From contig NZ_AP026978.1 in the NCBI RefSeq assembly GCF_027924405.1, forward strand, positions 1,302,001-1,366,000: a stretch of 64,000 nt of DNA. The letters run 5' to 3'. Below the pieces are notes generated by a model, which was not told the origin of the DNA, did no database searches, and was given only the letters and a program-made list of their open reading frames with translations. The translations under genes and the position numbers were made by a program. This stretch comes from Nocardia sputorum (GTDB taxonomy: Bacteria > Actinomycetota > Actinomycetes > Mycobacteriales > Mycobacteriaceae). Below, in pieces: positions 25,677 through 33,409 of the stretch. Positions within the stretch are counted from its first letter, which is position 1. Each line of letters opens with the position of its first letter.

Positions 25677-25749
25677 GGGGCTATGGCGCAGCTGGTAGCG
25701 CACCACACTGGCAGTGTGGGGGTCAGGGGTTCGAGTCCCCTTAGCTCCA
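25677..25749 (+). tRNA. tRNA-Ala (anticodon GGC)
   Basis: 73 bases fold as a standard cloverleaf: acceptor GGGGCTA/TAGCTCC with one G-T pair, anticodon stem CCACA/TGTGG around the loop CTGGCAG (anticodon GGC, reading GCC alanine codons), T-arm GGGGTTCGAGTCCCC, and discriminator A. CCA is not encoded. Its 3' part from 25715 onward is duplicated at 30647-30700, which marks it as an integration site for a mobile element. A 15-pair terminator follows at 25760. Confidence 0.97.
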
Positions 25750-25768
25750 CAGAAACATCAGGTCAGGC
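25715..25768 (+). repeat. Direct repeat, left copy (putative attL inside tRNA-Ala)
   Basis: 54 bases shared with 30647-30700 at 53 of 54 positions; the last 46 (25723-25768) are identical. It spans the anticodon stem's 3' strand, variable loop, T-arm, acceptor 3' strand and 19 bases of flank, the usual crossover segment for tyrosine integrases at tRNA genes. Confidence 0.85.
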
Positions 25769-25797
25769 CCGGTCTTAGACCGGGCCTGACCTTTTTC
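25760..25797 (+). terminator. Intrinsic terminator of tRNA-Ala
   Basis: A perfect 15-pair stem (arms AGGTCAGGCCCGGTC and complement) with a 3-base TTA loop, followed directly by TTTTC. It is the clearest intrinsic terminator in the window. A variant copy is present at 30692-30723. Confidence 0.92.
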
Positions 25798-26007
25798 TAT
25801 TGGACCTGGCCCCCATTTACCCCCCGGTTTGGCCCTGCAATTTTGTTGATGATGGCTCTGCCGTTGTGCTACCAGCGGAACGGTGGGACCTGATCCGGGT
25901 GTAGGCCGGGACCGGGAGTCATTGTGGCAGGTCGGTGGTCGTGATTCGGGCGCGCGATTTTGGGTCCATCGCGCTACATCGCAGTGGCTGGTGCACCATA
26001 GGAACCT

Positions 26008-26481
26008 ATGGGAGCCTCTGACACTGCCGCCGATTACGACGCCGCCGAAGGAACCCTCGTCAGTATCGGCTATGAGGGGAAAACCATCGACGATCTCGTC
26101 GCCCAGCTCGTTGAACAAGACGTCCAAGTGCTCGTCGATGTACGCCTGACTCCGCTGAGCCGCAAACCTGGGTTGTCGAAGACGAAGCTCGCCGAGGCTC
26201 TTGCTGCGGTGGGCATCGGTTACGTCCACCACCGTGCACTCGGCAATCCGAAGAGCAATCGGGATGGTTTCCGCGCCGGTGAGCCAGAATCCCGCGCCCG
26301 GTATCACGACTTACTCGATAGTGCCGCTGCGACTGACGCTCTTGCGCACGTGTCCGAGCTTCTCGATGGTGGTGTGGTGGCGTTGCTGTGCTTTGAGCAC
26401 GACCATGCCGAGTGCCATCGTGACATGGTGGTGCATCGACTGCTCGAAGCTCGCCCCAACGCGGCGGTGGTACACGTCTAG
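26008..26481 (+). CDS. DUF488 family protein
   Basis: 157 residues. DUF488 signatures: SIGYEGKTIDDLV at the N terminus, DVRLTPLSRKPG in the middle (Arg and Ser-Arg-Lys cluster) and CFEHDHAECHRDMVVH near the end, where Cys and His residues could form an active or metal site. The family is uncharacterised and appears in islands and near stress genes. The gene is the first inside the tRNA island; its last four bases overlap the end of the convergent unknown gene, so the two may be antagonistically transcribed. ATG 26008 has a weak ribosome site (AGGAACC). Confidence 0.9.
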   Translation: MGASDTAADYDAAEGTLVSIGYEGKTIDDLVAQLVEQDVQVLVDVRLTPLSRKPGLSKTKLAEALAAVGIGYVHHRALGNPKSNRDGFRAGEPESRARYHDLLDSAAATDALAHVSELLDGGVVALLCFEHDHAECHRDMVVHRLLEARPNAAVVHV

Positions 26482-27266
26482 AACAAGGCGAGTTCGGTCT
26501 TGGAGTACCAGACGCCGAGGACGGAGAAGGATCGGCGGTGCTGGTTCTGGTTGCCGACGTAGAAGTGGACATCGCGGTCAGGTGAGAGCATTGTGTCGCG
26601 CCACTTCTGGAGGAGCATCTCGTGCGCTCGGAGGGCACCGTGGGACTTCAGCCAGCGTCGGCTGGCTTGGCCTGCCTCCCAGTCGAGCACTTTCTGGTCG
26701 TGGCCGCGGCATTTCGACGATTCGCAGCGGTACTTGTATCGCACAGCGAATGGTGCGGGTTCCAGCGGTCTGAGCGAGGTGCCGAACAGGTCCGGAGCCG
26801 ACGACTTGTCGATCTTCGCCCGCTCCGCTGCGGACCAGGGTTCTCCGGCGACGACCCTGACCTCGACGTCGGTCGGTTTGACGAGTCCGAGCGACGGTGA
26901 CGGGGTGCCCATGCCGCCGATAGGGTTTTGTGCGAGGAGCCCGCACATGGTAGCGGCGCCGATGAGACCGTCGAGGTTCATCCTGCGCCGCTGCCAATTG
27001 CTGCTCGTGTCCAGCAGCTCTATGTGTTCCAGCTCGTCCTGGCGCGGGCGGAACGACTCAGGGCGGTTGTCGTTGGGTTGTCTGTATGTGCCGTTGAGGC
27101 GCAGGACCTCGTACTTTTTGAACTGTTTGTCGAAGTCCTCGTTGCGGAACTTCACCGGGTAGAGACGGATCCACTCGGGACGCTCCCGATCGAGCCTGAC
27201 GCCCGCCACGCAGACGGTCTCGCCGTATGTGTCGCTCGGGTTCGGGTAGGTTTTGACGGTGATCAT
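26478..27266 (-). CDS. Conserved unknown protein convergent with DUF488
   Basis: 262 residues from ATG 27266, chosen because AAAGGTC precedes it and it opens a strand-rich conserved-looking start (VKTYPNPSDTYGETVCVAG). The first half reads WIRLYPVKFR and QFKKYEVLRL, the second half has a Cys-x4-Cys-x-Gly-His cluster (RCESSKCRGHD) that could bind zinc, and it ends with FSVLGVWY. I do not recognise a named family, but the residue pattern is that of a folded soluble protein, and DUF488 genes are often accompanied by such a gene. In-frame upstream starts (27347, 27449) are possible. Confidence 0.75.
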   Translation of the reverse strand: MITVKTYPNPSDTYGETVCVAGVRLDRERPEWIRLYPVKFRNEDFDKQFKKYEVLRLNGTYRQPNDNRPESFRPRQDELEHIELLDTSSNWQRRRMNLDGLIGAATMCGLLAQNPIGGMGTPSPSLGLVKPTDVEVRVVAGEPWSAAERAKIDKSSAPDLFGTSLRPLEPAPFAVRYKYRCESSKCRGHDQKVLDWEAGQASRRWLKSHGALRAHEMLLQKWRDTMLSPDRDVHFYVGNQNQHRRSFSVLGVWYSKTELALF

Positions 27267-27638
27267 GACCTTTACGGTCTCGTCCCCTGCACGAGGTTGC
27301 CTGAGGCCCGTCGCACTTGTGGCGCTTGGTAATTCGCTGGCCCCCATTAAGCCAGCGTAACTGGGAACACGACTCGAAACGGGCGAAACCGCGCCCAAAC
27401 GCGCTCTCATCAGCCGGGATTTCTGTCGGCAGCCCCGCCGCCATCTCACAGATGTTGGTCACTCCGGCGTGCGCTCGCCCCGAGAACTATCTCTGCGCCG
27501 CGCGGGACTGTCGCTGTCGACGAAGGGCTTGACTCGACGCCGCAGTCCCGGGGACCGCTGCCGTCGGCTCGAGGCGGTACTCCGATGAGCGTGCGGGGGT
27601 GGCTCGCCCACGAGGGGGCAGGGTGCGAGAATCGCCCG

Positions 27639-27842
27639 ATGGATGACTACACCACTCACAAGCAGCGCGCCGAGGCACTGCTCAGTGGCCTCACCGCCGG
27701 GGAGGCGGTCAGCGGAGCGGAGCGGCGGAACGTGATCGCTCAGGCGCAGGCACATGCTGCCCTCGCGCAGGCGGAAGCCCAGCGGGAGACCGCGGAGGCC
27801 ATACGTGCACTTGGGGCGTTGTCAGCACGAAGCGCAGTCTGA
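27639..27842 (+). CDS. Small helical protein of unknown function
   Basis: 67 residues, MDDYTTHKQRAEALLSG at the start and an Ala/Gln/Glu-rich amphipathic helix (VIAQAQAHAALAQAEAQRE) through the middle, likely two helices or a coiled coil. Similar short proteins occur in many actinobacteria without assigned role. A G-rich stretch (GGGGGCAGGG) lies some distance before the ATG at 27639; a longer frame from 27585 is less likely. It lies alone in the island between the unknown gene and the AraC gene. Confidence 0.6.
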   Translation: MDDYTTHKQRAEALLSGLTAGEAVSGAERRNVIAQAQAHAALAQAEAQRETAEAIRALGALSARSAV

Positions 27843-27976
27843 ACGAAGCAGCCTCGCAACGGGGCGCGACCCCAGCAGATCTGACGGGACCGCATGCTGA
27901 CCTCGCGGGACGAGTGTGCTCACCCCGGTCCTCATGTGCCCGTCGGATAGACCGTCGATTTCGTTCGGCTGCGGGA

Positions 27977-28801
27977 TCAGGTTGTCGTCCAGGCGACTTC
28001 GTCGATCGCGAGCCACGGTGCCCTCGCGACGACGGTGGGAGTCATATCGGTAATCGCCTTGGTTCGACGGTGAAGATGGGATTGGTCGGCGTAGCCGGCC
28101 TCGACGGCGGCATCCGCAGGCAAGCGCCCTGTCGCTAGGAGATGGGCGGCATGGTCGAAGCGGACGAGTTCGGATGCATGCTTGGGCGAGACCCCGATAT
28201 GGGTCCGGAAGCGAGACCAGAGTCGCTGACGGGTCCAGCCGGTCTCTGCGGCAAGGGTCTCGATGCGGAGCAGGCCTTTGGTGCGGACGATCTGGTCCCA
28301 GGCGTACGCGATCTCGGGTGCTACACCGAATCCGCGAGGTACCCGGCTTCGGAGGAACGCGGCTGCGATTGCGAACCGGTCGTCCCACGACGGCGTCGAG
28401 CGGAGTCGCTCGGTCAAGATGGCAGCGCAGCTGCCCCACAGTTCCGGCAGCGGTGTCACGGCGCCGCCGATGACCTCGGTGTCTCGGAGAATCGCTGCGG
28501 CGATGACGGGGGACACGCGGATCTGTAGGACGTCGCCGACCCCTGCGCTGGTGATGCGTAAGGCGCCGGCATGGAGGCCGACGATCGCATTCCCCGTGAC
28601 CGGGCGCCCGAGAACGTCGTAGACGACTCCGTGCTCGCTGAGATCGAGCAGGAGCGTAACCAAGGGATGCGGGATCATCGTGATGTCAACGGGACCGACG
28701 TCGTGGTACCGGAAACCCGCCATCCGGACTCCCGGAGTCGGTAGTCGGACCGGGACGGCGACGTCGACCCGACTCCAGTCCAATCCGCCCGTTGCGGTCA
28801 T
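27977..28801 (-). CDS. AraC-family transcriptional regulator
   Basis: 274 residues. The N-terminal part (VDITMIPHPLVTLLLDLSEHG) is an AraC ligand-type domain; residues ~185-265 hold the double helix-turn-helix (IETLAAETGWTRQRLWSRFRTHIGVSPKHA; ADAAVEAGYADQSHLHRRTK). ATG 28801 starts the conserved region. It is divergent from an alpha/beta hydrolase gene with 78 bases between, so it probably controls that gene. Both lie inside the tRNA island and would have moved together. Confidence 0.9.
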   Translation of the reverse strand: MTATGGLDWSRVDVAVPVRLPTPGVRMAGFRYHDVGPVDITMIPHPLVTLLLDLSEHGVVYDVLGRPVTGNAIVGLHAGALRITSAGVGDVLQIRVSPVIAAAILRDTEVIGGAVTPLPELWGSCAAILTERLRSTPSWDDRFAIAAAFLRSRVPRGFGVAPEIAYAWDQIVRTKGLLRIETLAAETGWTRQRLWSRFRTHIGVSPKHASELVRFDHAAHLLATGRLPADAAVEAGYADQSHLHRRTKAITDMTPTVVARAPWLAIDEVAWTTT

Positions 28802-28879
28802 GCATCCCAGGTTAGCCGGAGCGGGATAACGTGACATTCGTCCAATACGGCGTGACGAGCCGGCGACGAAGCTGTCGGT

Positions 28880-29698
28880 ATGAGCGAATCGAGTCCCACC
28901 CAGACACGCGATGACACGACAGTCCGCGGATTGCACGTCGTCATCGACGGGAACCCGGCGGCACCGCCCTTGCTACTCATCCACGGCTCGGGCGCAACCG
29001 GTTCGATGTGGGCGCCAGTGGTGCCGTCGCTCGCCACGAAGTACCGGGTGATCACGATCGACCTTCCGGGATGCGGCCAGTCCACGCCGGCGTCGACGTA
29101 CGCCGTTCCGCAGCAGGCGGATCGGACTGCGGCGGTGTTGGACGAGCTCGGCGTCCGAAATCTGAAGGTGGTCGGCCACTCCAGCGGAGGGTACGTCGCT
29201 ACCGCCCTCGTGGAGCGTCGTCCAGACCTGGTCGGCGAGCTGATCCTGGTCAGCACGGGGCCGAGTCACGCAGCGCTTCTCCCCGAGCCGGCGATCATCC
29301 GGGTACTCGCCTCGCCGCCCTTCGGTCCGCTCGTGTGGGCGATCCGTACCGACTCGATGATCCGCCGCGGACTGGCAGCGACAGCGGCGGCTCCGATTAC
29401 GGTGCCCGACGAGGCTGTGGCCGACTTGCGAAGGACGTCCTATCGAGCTTTCCGCGCGATTCTCGCCGCCAACGGCGACTACATCGCCGCGCGGACCGTG
29501 CCCCAGCGCCTCATCGACGCCGGAAAGCCCCTCCTCGTGATCTTCGGGGATTCCGATCCTCGTTGGGACCCGGCATCGGCGCATCAGTATGAGGCGGTGC
29601 CGGGTGCCAAGCTGGAATACCTTCGCGGAGTCGGGCATATCGCGATGCTCGAGGACCGCGACGCCCTCGCCCGCTTGATTCTCGACCGCGCACTCTAG
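28880..29698 (+). CDS. Alpha/beta fold hydrolase
   Basis: 272 residues with a full catalytic triad: oxyanion motif LLIHGSGATGSMW, nucleophile elbow GHSSGGYVA (Ser about residue 100), acidic residue in IFGDSDPRW and His in GVGHIAMLED. It resembles esterases and C-C hydrolases of aromatic catabolism; the substrate is unknown. No signal peptide, so cytosolic. Probably activated by the divergent AraC regulator. The lid region (residues ~130-200) is short. Confidence 0.92.
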   Translation: MSESSPTQTRDDTTVRGLHVVIDGNPAAPPLLLIHGSGATGSMWAPVVPSLATKYRVITIDLPGCGQSTPASTYAVPQQADRTAAVLDELGVRNLKVVGHSSGGYVATALVERRPDLVGELILVSTGPSHAALLPEPAIIRVLASPPFGPLVWAIRTDSMIRRGLAATAAAPITVPDEAVADLRRTSYRAFRAILAANGDYIAARTVPQRLIDAGKPLLVIFGDSDPRWDPASAHQYEAVPGAKLEYLRGVGHIAMLEDRDALARLILDRAL

Positions 29699-29858
29699 GT
29701 CGTCCCGAACGTCCTAGCCAGCAACAATTAGTATTCCACCTGGTTCAACCACGAACTTCCGGTCGGTGCGTAGCGCAGGCTTTCTCTGCACCTGTCAAGC
29801 AACAGACCGGTCGGTCGCGCTTGTTGTTGACGGCCTGGCACGCTATTTTTCTGCGGTC

Positions 29859-30161
29859 TCAGGCGCAGACCGCAAAGTCCTCGACATGGTTCGCCAACCG
29901 GCTCAGGACTTTGCTGCGTTTACCGAGCCGGTGCATGCTGGTGGTGTCGTCGGCCGTGAGGTTGGTCGAATCGGTCATGATCCATCGGGTCATGTCGCGG
30001 ACCGACGGCGGTCGCGGCGCGGGGACCGGCATGTGGCCGGTCCTGGTGCGGCGACGACGCAGATAGCGTTGAACCTGCCGTCGGGTACCGGGGTATCCCC
30101 GCTCGGCGATCTCGCGGGTGAGTTGGGCGCCGGGCGGCTTCGGCCGGGTGCCATTGCGCAC
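29859..30161 (-). pseudogene. ISL3-family transposase fragment
   Basis: About 100 codons, from GTG 30161 to TGA 29859. EIAERGYPGTRRQVQRYLRR followed by PPSVRDMTRWIMTDSTNLTADD and LANHVEDFAVC matches the middle of ISL3-type transposases (usual form PSVREVTRWIM...LTPDD...HVRxFA). Both the N-terminal zinc/HTH part and the DDE catalytic core beyond are missing, so it is a dead piece. No terminal inverted repeats were found. The rest of 29699-30646 holds no gene I can support; it contains a small palindrome CTGATC-AAC-GATCAG at 30406-30420. Confidence 0.75.
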
Positions 30162-30646
30162 GCTCGAGTGTCGTCACCACGGCGTTCTCCCGCTGACCAT
30201 CCGGTGCCCACCGGTAACCCCGCGCTTTCGTCGTCGAGGTGGCATCGGTATCAGGCTTTGCCGAGAGGCGATTGTTCGAGAACTGAAGGCGGCACCGTCG
30301 GCGGGTTTCCCCCTTTGTGCTGGTCAGTGCTCTTTCCGTGCTCCTGACCATCTCGGCGCGGTGAACCGGGCCGCTTTCCTGTCGTCCGTCGGGGGATTTG
30401 ACGTTCTGATCAACGATCAGCGGGGGTCGAGTACCTGCTGTTGCGGGGTAACCCGCGGAGAGGCGCCGCGCGGTTCGGCCTCCGCAGAAAGTTGCGATCA
30501 GGCATCGAAATTCCGTTGCAGCCGAGCATGATTCGCGAATTCGACAACTTGCCTACCCGATCACGGTGGTCGCCGCGCCGGGCTGATCGTTGGGGTTGGG
30601 TTCCCCACACCGATCCTGTCCGGGCCGATGGGCTCATGACGCTCTA

Positions 30647-30700
30647 TGTGGGGCTCAGGGGTTCGAGTCCCCTTAGCTCCACAGAAACATCAGGTCAGGC
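30647..30700 (+). repeat. Direct repeat, right copy (putative attR)
   Basis: 53 of 54 bases match 25715-25768. Only the 3' third of tRNA-Ala is present, without acceptor 5' strand, D-arm or anticodon, so it cannot be a tRNA. It marks the right end of the island. Confidence 0.85.
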
Positions 30701-30723
30701 TCGGTTTCAACCGGGCCTGACCT
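30692..30723 (+). terminator. Second, variant copy of the tRNA-Ala terminator
   Basis: Arms AGGTCAGGCTCGGTT and AACCGGGCCTGACCT pair along 15 positions (one T-G) around a 2-base loop. Compared with the copy at 25760 the loop-closing pair has changed from C-G to T-A on both strands, so pairing is kept. Only a weak T-run (GTCTCGTTT) follows. Confidence 0.65.
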
Positions 30724-30852
30724 GTCTCGTTTGGCCCCGCCCCACCTCGTGTTCCGCGGTCAGGCGGCCGGGTGGATCGCGGGGCAGGTCGACACGATAT
30801 TCGGTGGCGGTGAGCTGCTGACATCCACGGCGGCGACTTCGGCATCGGCTGG

Positions 30853-31260
30853 TCAATGGTTTTCCGCGTGCCCGCGCGCCAGCCGGGCATCGATGTACTC
30901 GGCCATATACGGGCACTCGGTCGCGGGATTGTCGCGGTGGCAATGCAATGTGTGCTCGAGATACGCCCTGGCCGCGGTGAGCCGTTCGATTTGTGTGCTG
31001 AACGATTCGATCCGGGTGCGCACTACGTCGTGCCAGTCCTGGTCGGCGCTGCGACCGGCCAGCACCGCGGCGATATCGTCGAGGCTCATCAGCCCGGTTT
31101 CCCGCAGGTACTGGATTATCGCCAGTCGGCGTACCTCGGCTCGGTTGTAGTACCGCCGGCCGCCCCGGCGATCTTCCGGCGAGATCAACCCCGCTTTCTC
31201 CCACCAGCGCAGCGTCGACGTCGCTACGCCCAACAGTTCGGCGGCCGCACCTATCGGCAT
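30853..31260 (-). CDS. MerR-family transcriptional regulator
   Basis: 135 residues from ATG 31260. The N-terminal winged helix is canonical: IGAAAELLGVATSTLRWWEKAGLISPEDR, then GGRRYYNRAEVRRLAIIQYLRE; a dimerisation helix follows and the C terminus has LHCHRDNPATECPY, where two Cys and His could bind a metal or sense redox state. It is divergent from asparagine synthetase, and a perfect 16-base palindrome inside a TTGACT-led promoter lies between, the typical MerR arrangement. Two in-frame ATGs upstream would add 9 or 23 residues. Confidence 0.92.
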   Translation of the reverse strand: MPIGAAAELLGVATSTLRWWEKAGLISPEDRRGGRRYYNRAEVRRLAIIQYLRETGLMSLDDIAAVLAGRSADQDWHDVVRTRIESFSTQIERLTAARAYLEHTLHCHRDNPATECPYMAEYIDARLARGHAENH

Positions 31261-31308
31261 CGAGTCCACCCTGCAAGACAAGCGCATCCCGCGTCTCACA
31301 CGCAACCA

Positions 31309-31329
31309 TTGACTTGAAGTCGACTTCAA
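31309..31329 (+). promoter_or_regulatory. MerR-type operator/promoter facing asnB
   Basis: TTGACT (31309-31314) runs straight into the perfect palindrome TTGAAGTCGACTTCAA (31314-31329). MerR proteins bind such dyads in the long spacer between -35 and -10. A -10-like element is not clear-cut; the asnB ATG at 31376 follows a strong GAGGAGGAAA ribosome site. Confidence 0.7.
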
Positions 31330-31375
31330 CTGCGAACCTCGTTGCGACGGTTGCTATGACGAGGAGGAAACGACG

Positions 31376-33199
31376 ATGTGTGGCATCACGGGCTGGGTCG
31401 ACTGGGAGCGAGACCTCACCCAGGAACGTCCCCTGCTGGAGGCGATGACCGACACTCTCATCCCGCGCGGTCCCGACGCGGGCGGCCTGTGGCTCTCGCC
31501 CCGGGCCGCGCTCGGTCACCGACGACTGGCGGTGATCGACATCGAGGGCGGCGTGCAACCGATGCAGGCCGGTCGGGACGGCGAGCAGCCGTGTGTGCTG
31601 ACCTTCAGCGGGGAGATCTACAACTTCCGGGAACTGCGCGGCGAGCTACAGCTACGGGGCCACCACTTCCATACTCGCTCGGACACCGAAGTGCTGCTAC
31701 ACAGCTATCTGGAATGGGGCGATCAGTGCCTGCGCCGGTTGAACGGCATGTTCGCGTTCGGCATCTGGGACCCCAACCGACAGGCCCTGTTGCTGGGCCG
31801 CGACAGGCTGGGCGTCAAACCATTGTTCTACCTGTCCTACACCACCGGGGCGCTGTTCGGCTCCGAGCTGAAGGCGGTGCTGGCCAACCCGATCGCCCCG
31901 GCCGAGGTAGATACCGAGGGCCTGGCCGAGGTGCTGTGCTTCACTCAGACCCCCGGTCACGCGGTATTCCGCAATATTCGCGCACTGCGGCCCGGCCACT
32001 ACGCGTGGATCGACCGACGGGGCTGCCGGGAGCAACGGTACTGGGCGCTGGGCAGCGGGGGGCACCCCGACGACCTGCCGACCACCACCGCCGCGGTGCG
32101 GGAGCTGCTGGAGGACATCGTGCGGCGGCAACTGATCGCCGACGTGCCGGTAGGCACGTTGCTGTCCGGCGGGTTGGACTCCAGCGCCGTGACCGCGCTG
32201 GCCACCGGCGTGCTGAACCGGGACGAGCGCGGCCGGCTCGCGACGTATTCGATCGACTTCGAGGGCAACCAGGACAACTTCCAGCCCAGCGCGGTCCGCC
32301 CGGAACAGGACACCCCGTTCGCGCGGATGGTGGCACGGCACGTGCGCAGCGACCACACCGAGTTGCTGCTGCGCACCGACGAGGTGATCAAGGCCCGTTC
32401 CGAGGTATTGCGTGCCCGCGACCTGCCCGGCCTCGCCGACACCAACGCCGCCCAATACCTGTTGTTCCGCGAGGTCAAGAGGCACTCGACGGTGGCACTG
32501 TCCGGCGAGTCGGCCGACGAGGTGTTCGGTGGCTACCCATGGTTTTTCGATCGGCGGATGCTCGACGCCGCCACGTTCCCGTGGGCGGTCTCGGTGGCGG
32601 CGTTCGAGCCGATACTGGATCCCGAGCTGTGGCGGTTGCTGCGGCCGCGCGAGTACATCGCCGACCGCTACGCGCAGACCATGGCCGAAGTACCGGTGCT
32701 GGACGGCGAGGTACCGGCCGACGCGCGAATCCGGGAAATGTTCTACGTCAACCTGACTCGATGGCTGACCATGCTGCTGGACTTCAAGGACCGGATGAGC
32801 ATGCGAGTCGGGCTCGAGGTCCGAGTGCCGTTCTGTGATCACCGGCTGGTGGAGTACCTGTGGAACACCCCGTGGGCGTTCAAGACCGCCGATGGGCGGG
32901 TCAAAGGCCTGTTACGTAACGCGGTCGCCGACCTGTTGCCGACTCCGGTGCTGGACCGGAAGAAGACCTCGTTCCCGGTCAGCCAGCACCCGGCCTACGA
33001 ACAGGCGCTACGTCAGGAGATGCGGGCCGAACTCGCCGACCCCGACTCACCGCTACTGCCGCTGGTGCGCCGGGAGGCCGTGCTCGACCTGCTGGCCGGG
33101 CCGCTGGGCGCGCAGGGCATGTGGCGCTCCGCGGACACGCTGTCGTTCCTGTTACAGCTCGCCGAATGGCTGCGGGTTTATCACATCAGCGTCCGATGA
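31376..33199 (+). CDS. asnB: Asparagine synthase (glutamine-hydrolysing)
   Basis: 607 residues, full length for class B. The N-terminal nucleophile Cys2 (MCGITGWVDW) and GPDAGG open the glutaminase domain (residues 2-~210); the synthetase domain has the PP-loop LLSGGLDSSAVTALA and LSGESADEVFGGYPWF. It makes asparagine from aspartate, ATP and glutamine in the cytosol. Ribosome site GAGGAGGAAA. Its control by a dedicated divergent MerR protein is unusual and suggests a stress- or antibiotic-linked rather than housekeeping copy (inference). 210 bases without a gene follow. Confidence 0.95.
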   Translation: MCGITGWVDWERDLTQERPLLEAMTDTLIPRGPDAGGLWLSPRAALGHRRLAVIDIEGGVQPMQAGRDGEQPCVLTFSGEIYNFRELRGELQLRGHHFHTRSDTEVLLHSYLEWGDQCLRRLNGMFAFGIWDPNRQALLLGRDRLGVKPLFYLSYTTGALFGSELKAVLANPIAPAEVDTEGLAEVLCFTQTPGHAVFRNIRALRPGHYAWIDRRGCREQRYWALGSGGHPDDLPTTTAAVRELLEDIVRRQLIADVPVGTLLSGGLDSSAVTALATGVLNRDERGRLATYSIDFEGNQDNFQPSAVRPEQDTPFARMVARHVRSDHTELLLRTDEVIKARSEVLRARDLPGLADTNAAQYLLFREVKRHSTVALSGESADEVFGGYPWFFDRRMLDAATFPWAVSVAAFEPILDPELWRLLRPREYIADRYAQTMAEVPVLDGEVPADARIREMFYVNLTRWLTMLLDFKDRMSMRVGLEVRVPFCDHRLVEYLWNTPWAFKTADGRVKGLLRNAVADLLPTPVLDRKKTSFPVSQHPAYEQALRQEMRAELADPDSPLLPLVRREAVLDLLAGPLGAQGMWRSADTLSFLLQLAEWLRVYHISVR

Positions 33200-33409
33200 G
33201 ACTGCTGGAACGCAGGCAGGAGCGTGAGAGCAGCCGCCCCCGCTCTCCCAGCAGGTTCCTCGAACGATGGCACGCTCCGATAGTGACTGTCGCGCTTGCC
33301 ACGACGGGACCGACTCGTGATCGCGCCCGCAGCGAGAGGGGATTCACAGTGGTGTTGCACGTCCTGGAGAGACTGTTCGGAGAACGCGGCGGGCGAACAG
33401 TGGTGCCGG

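Larger units (their letters stand above)
25750..30700. mobile_element. tRNA-Ala genomic island (about 4.9 kb, no integrase seen)
   Basis: The segment between the tRNA and the 54-base repeat of its 3' end. It carries a DUF488 gene, an unknown gene convergent with it, a 67-residue protein gene, an AraC/hydrolase divergent pair and an ISL3-type transposase fragment. No integrase, excisionase or replication gene is recognisable, so it is a decayed island, or one moved by a helper in trans. Codon use in 26008-27266 is visibly less G/C-biased than in flanking genes, consistent with transfer. Confidence 0.75.

Noticed and set aside
25741..26307. Integrase remnant on the reverse strand next to attL
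   Set aside because: The 188-codon frame has no tyrosine-recombinase residues (R-H-R-Y) and mostly mirrors the DUF488 gene.
30647..30700. A second tRNA-Ala gene
   Set aside because: Only the 3' third is present; there is no 5' acceptor strand, D-arm or anticodon loop.
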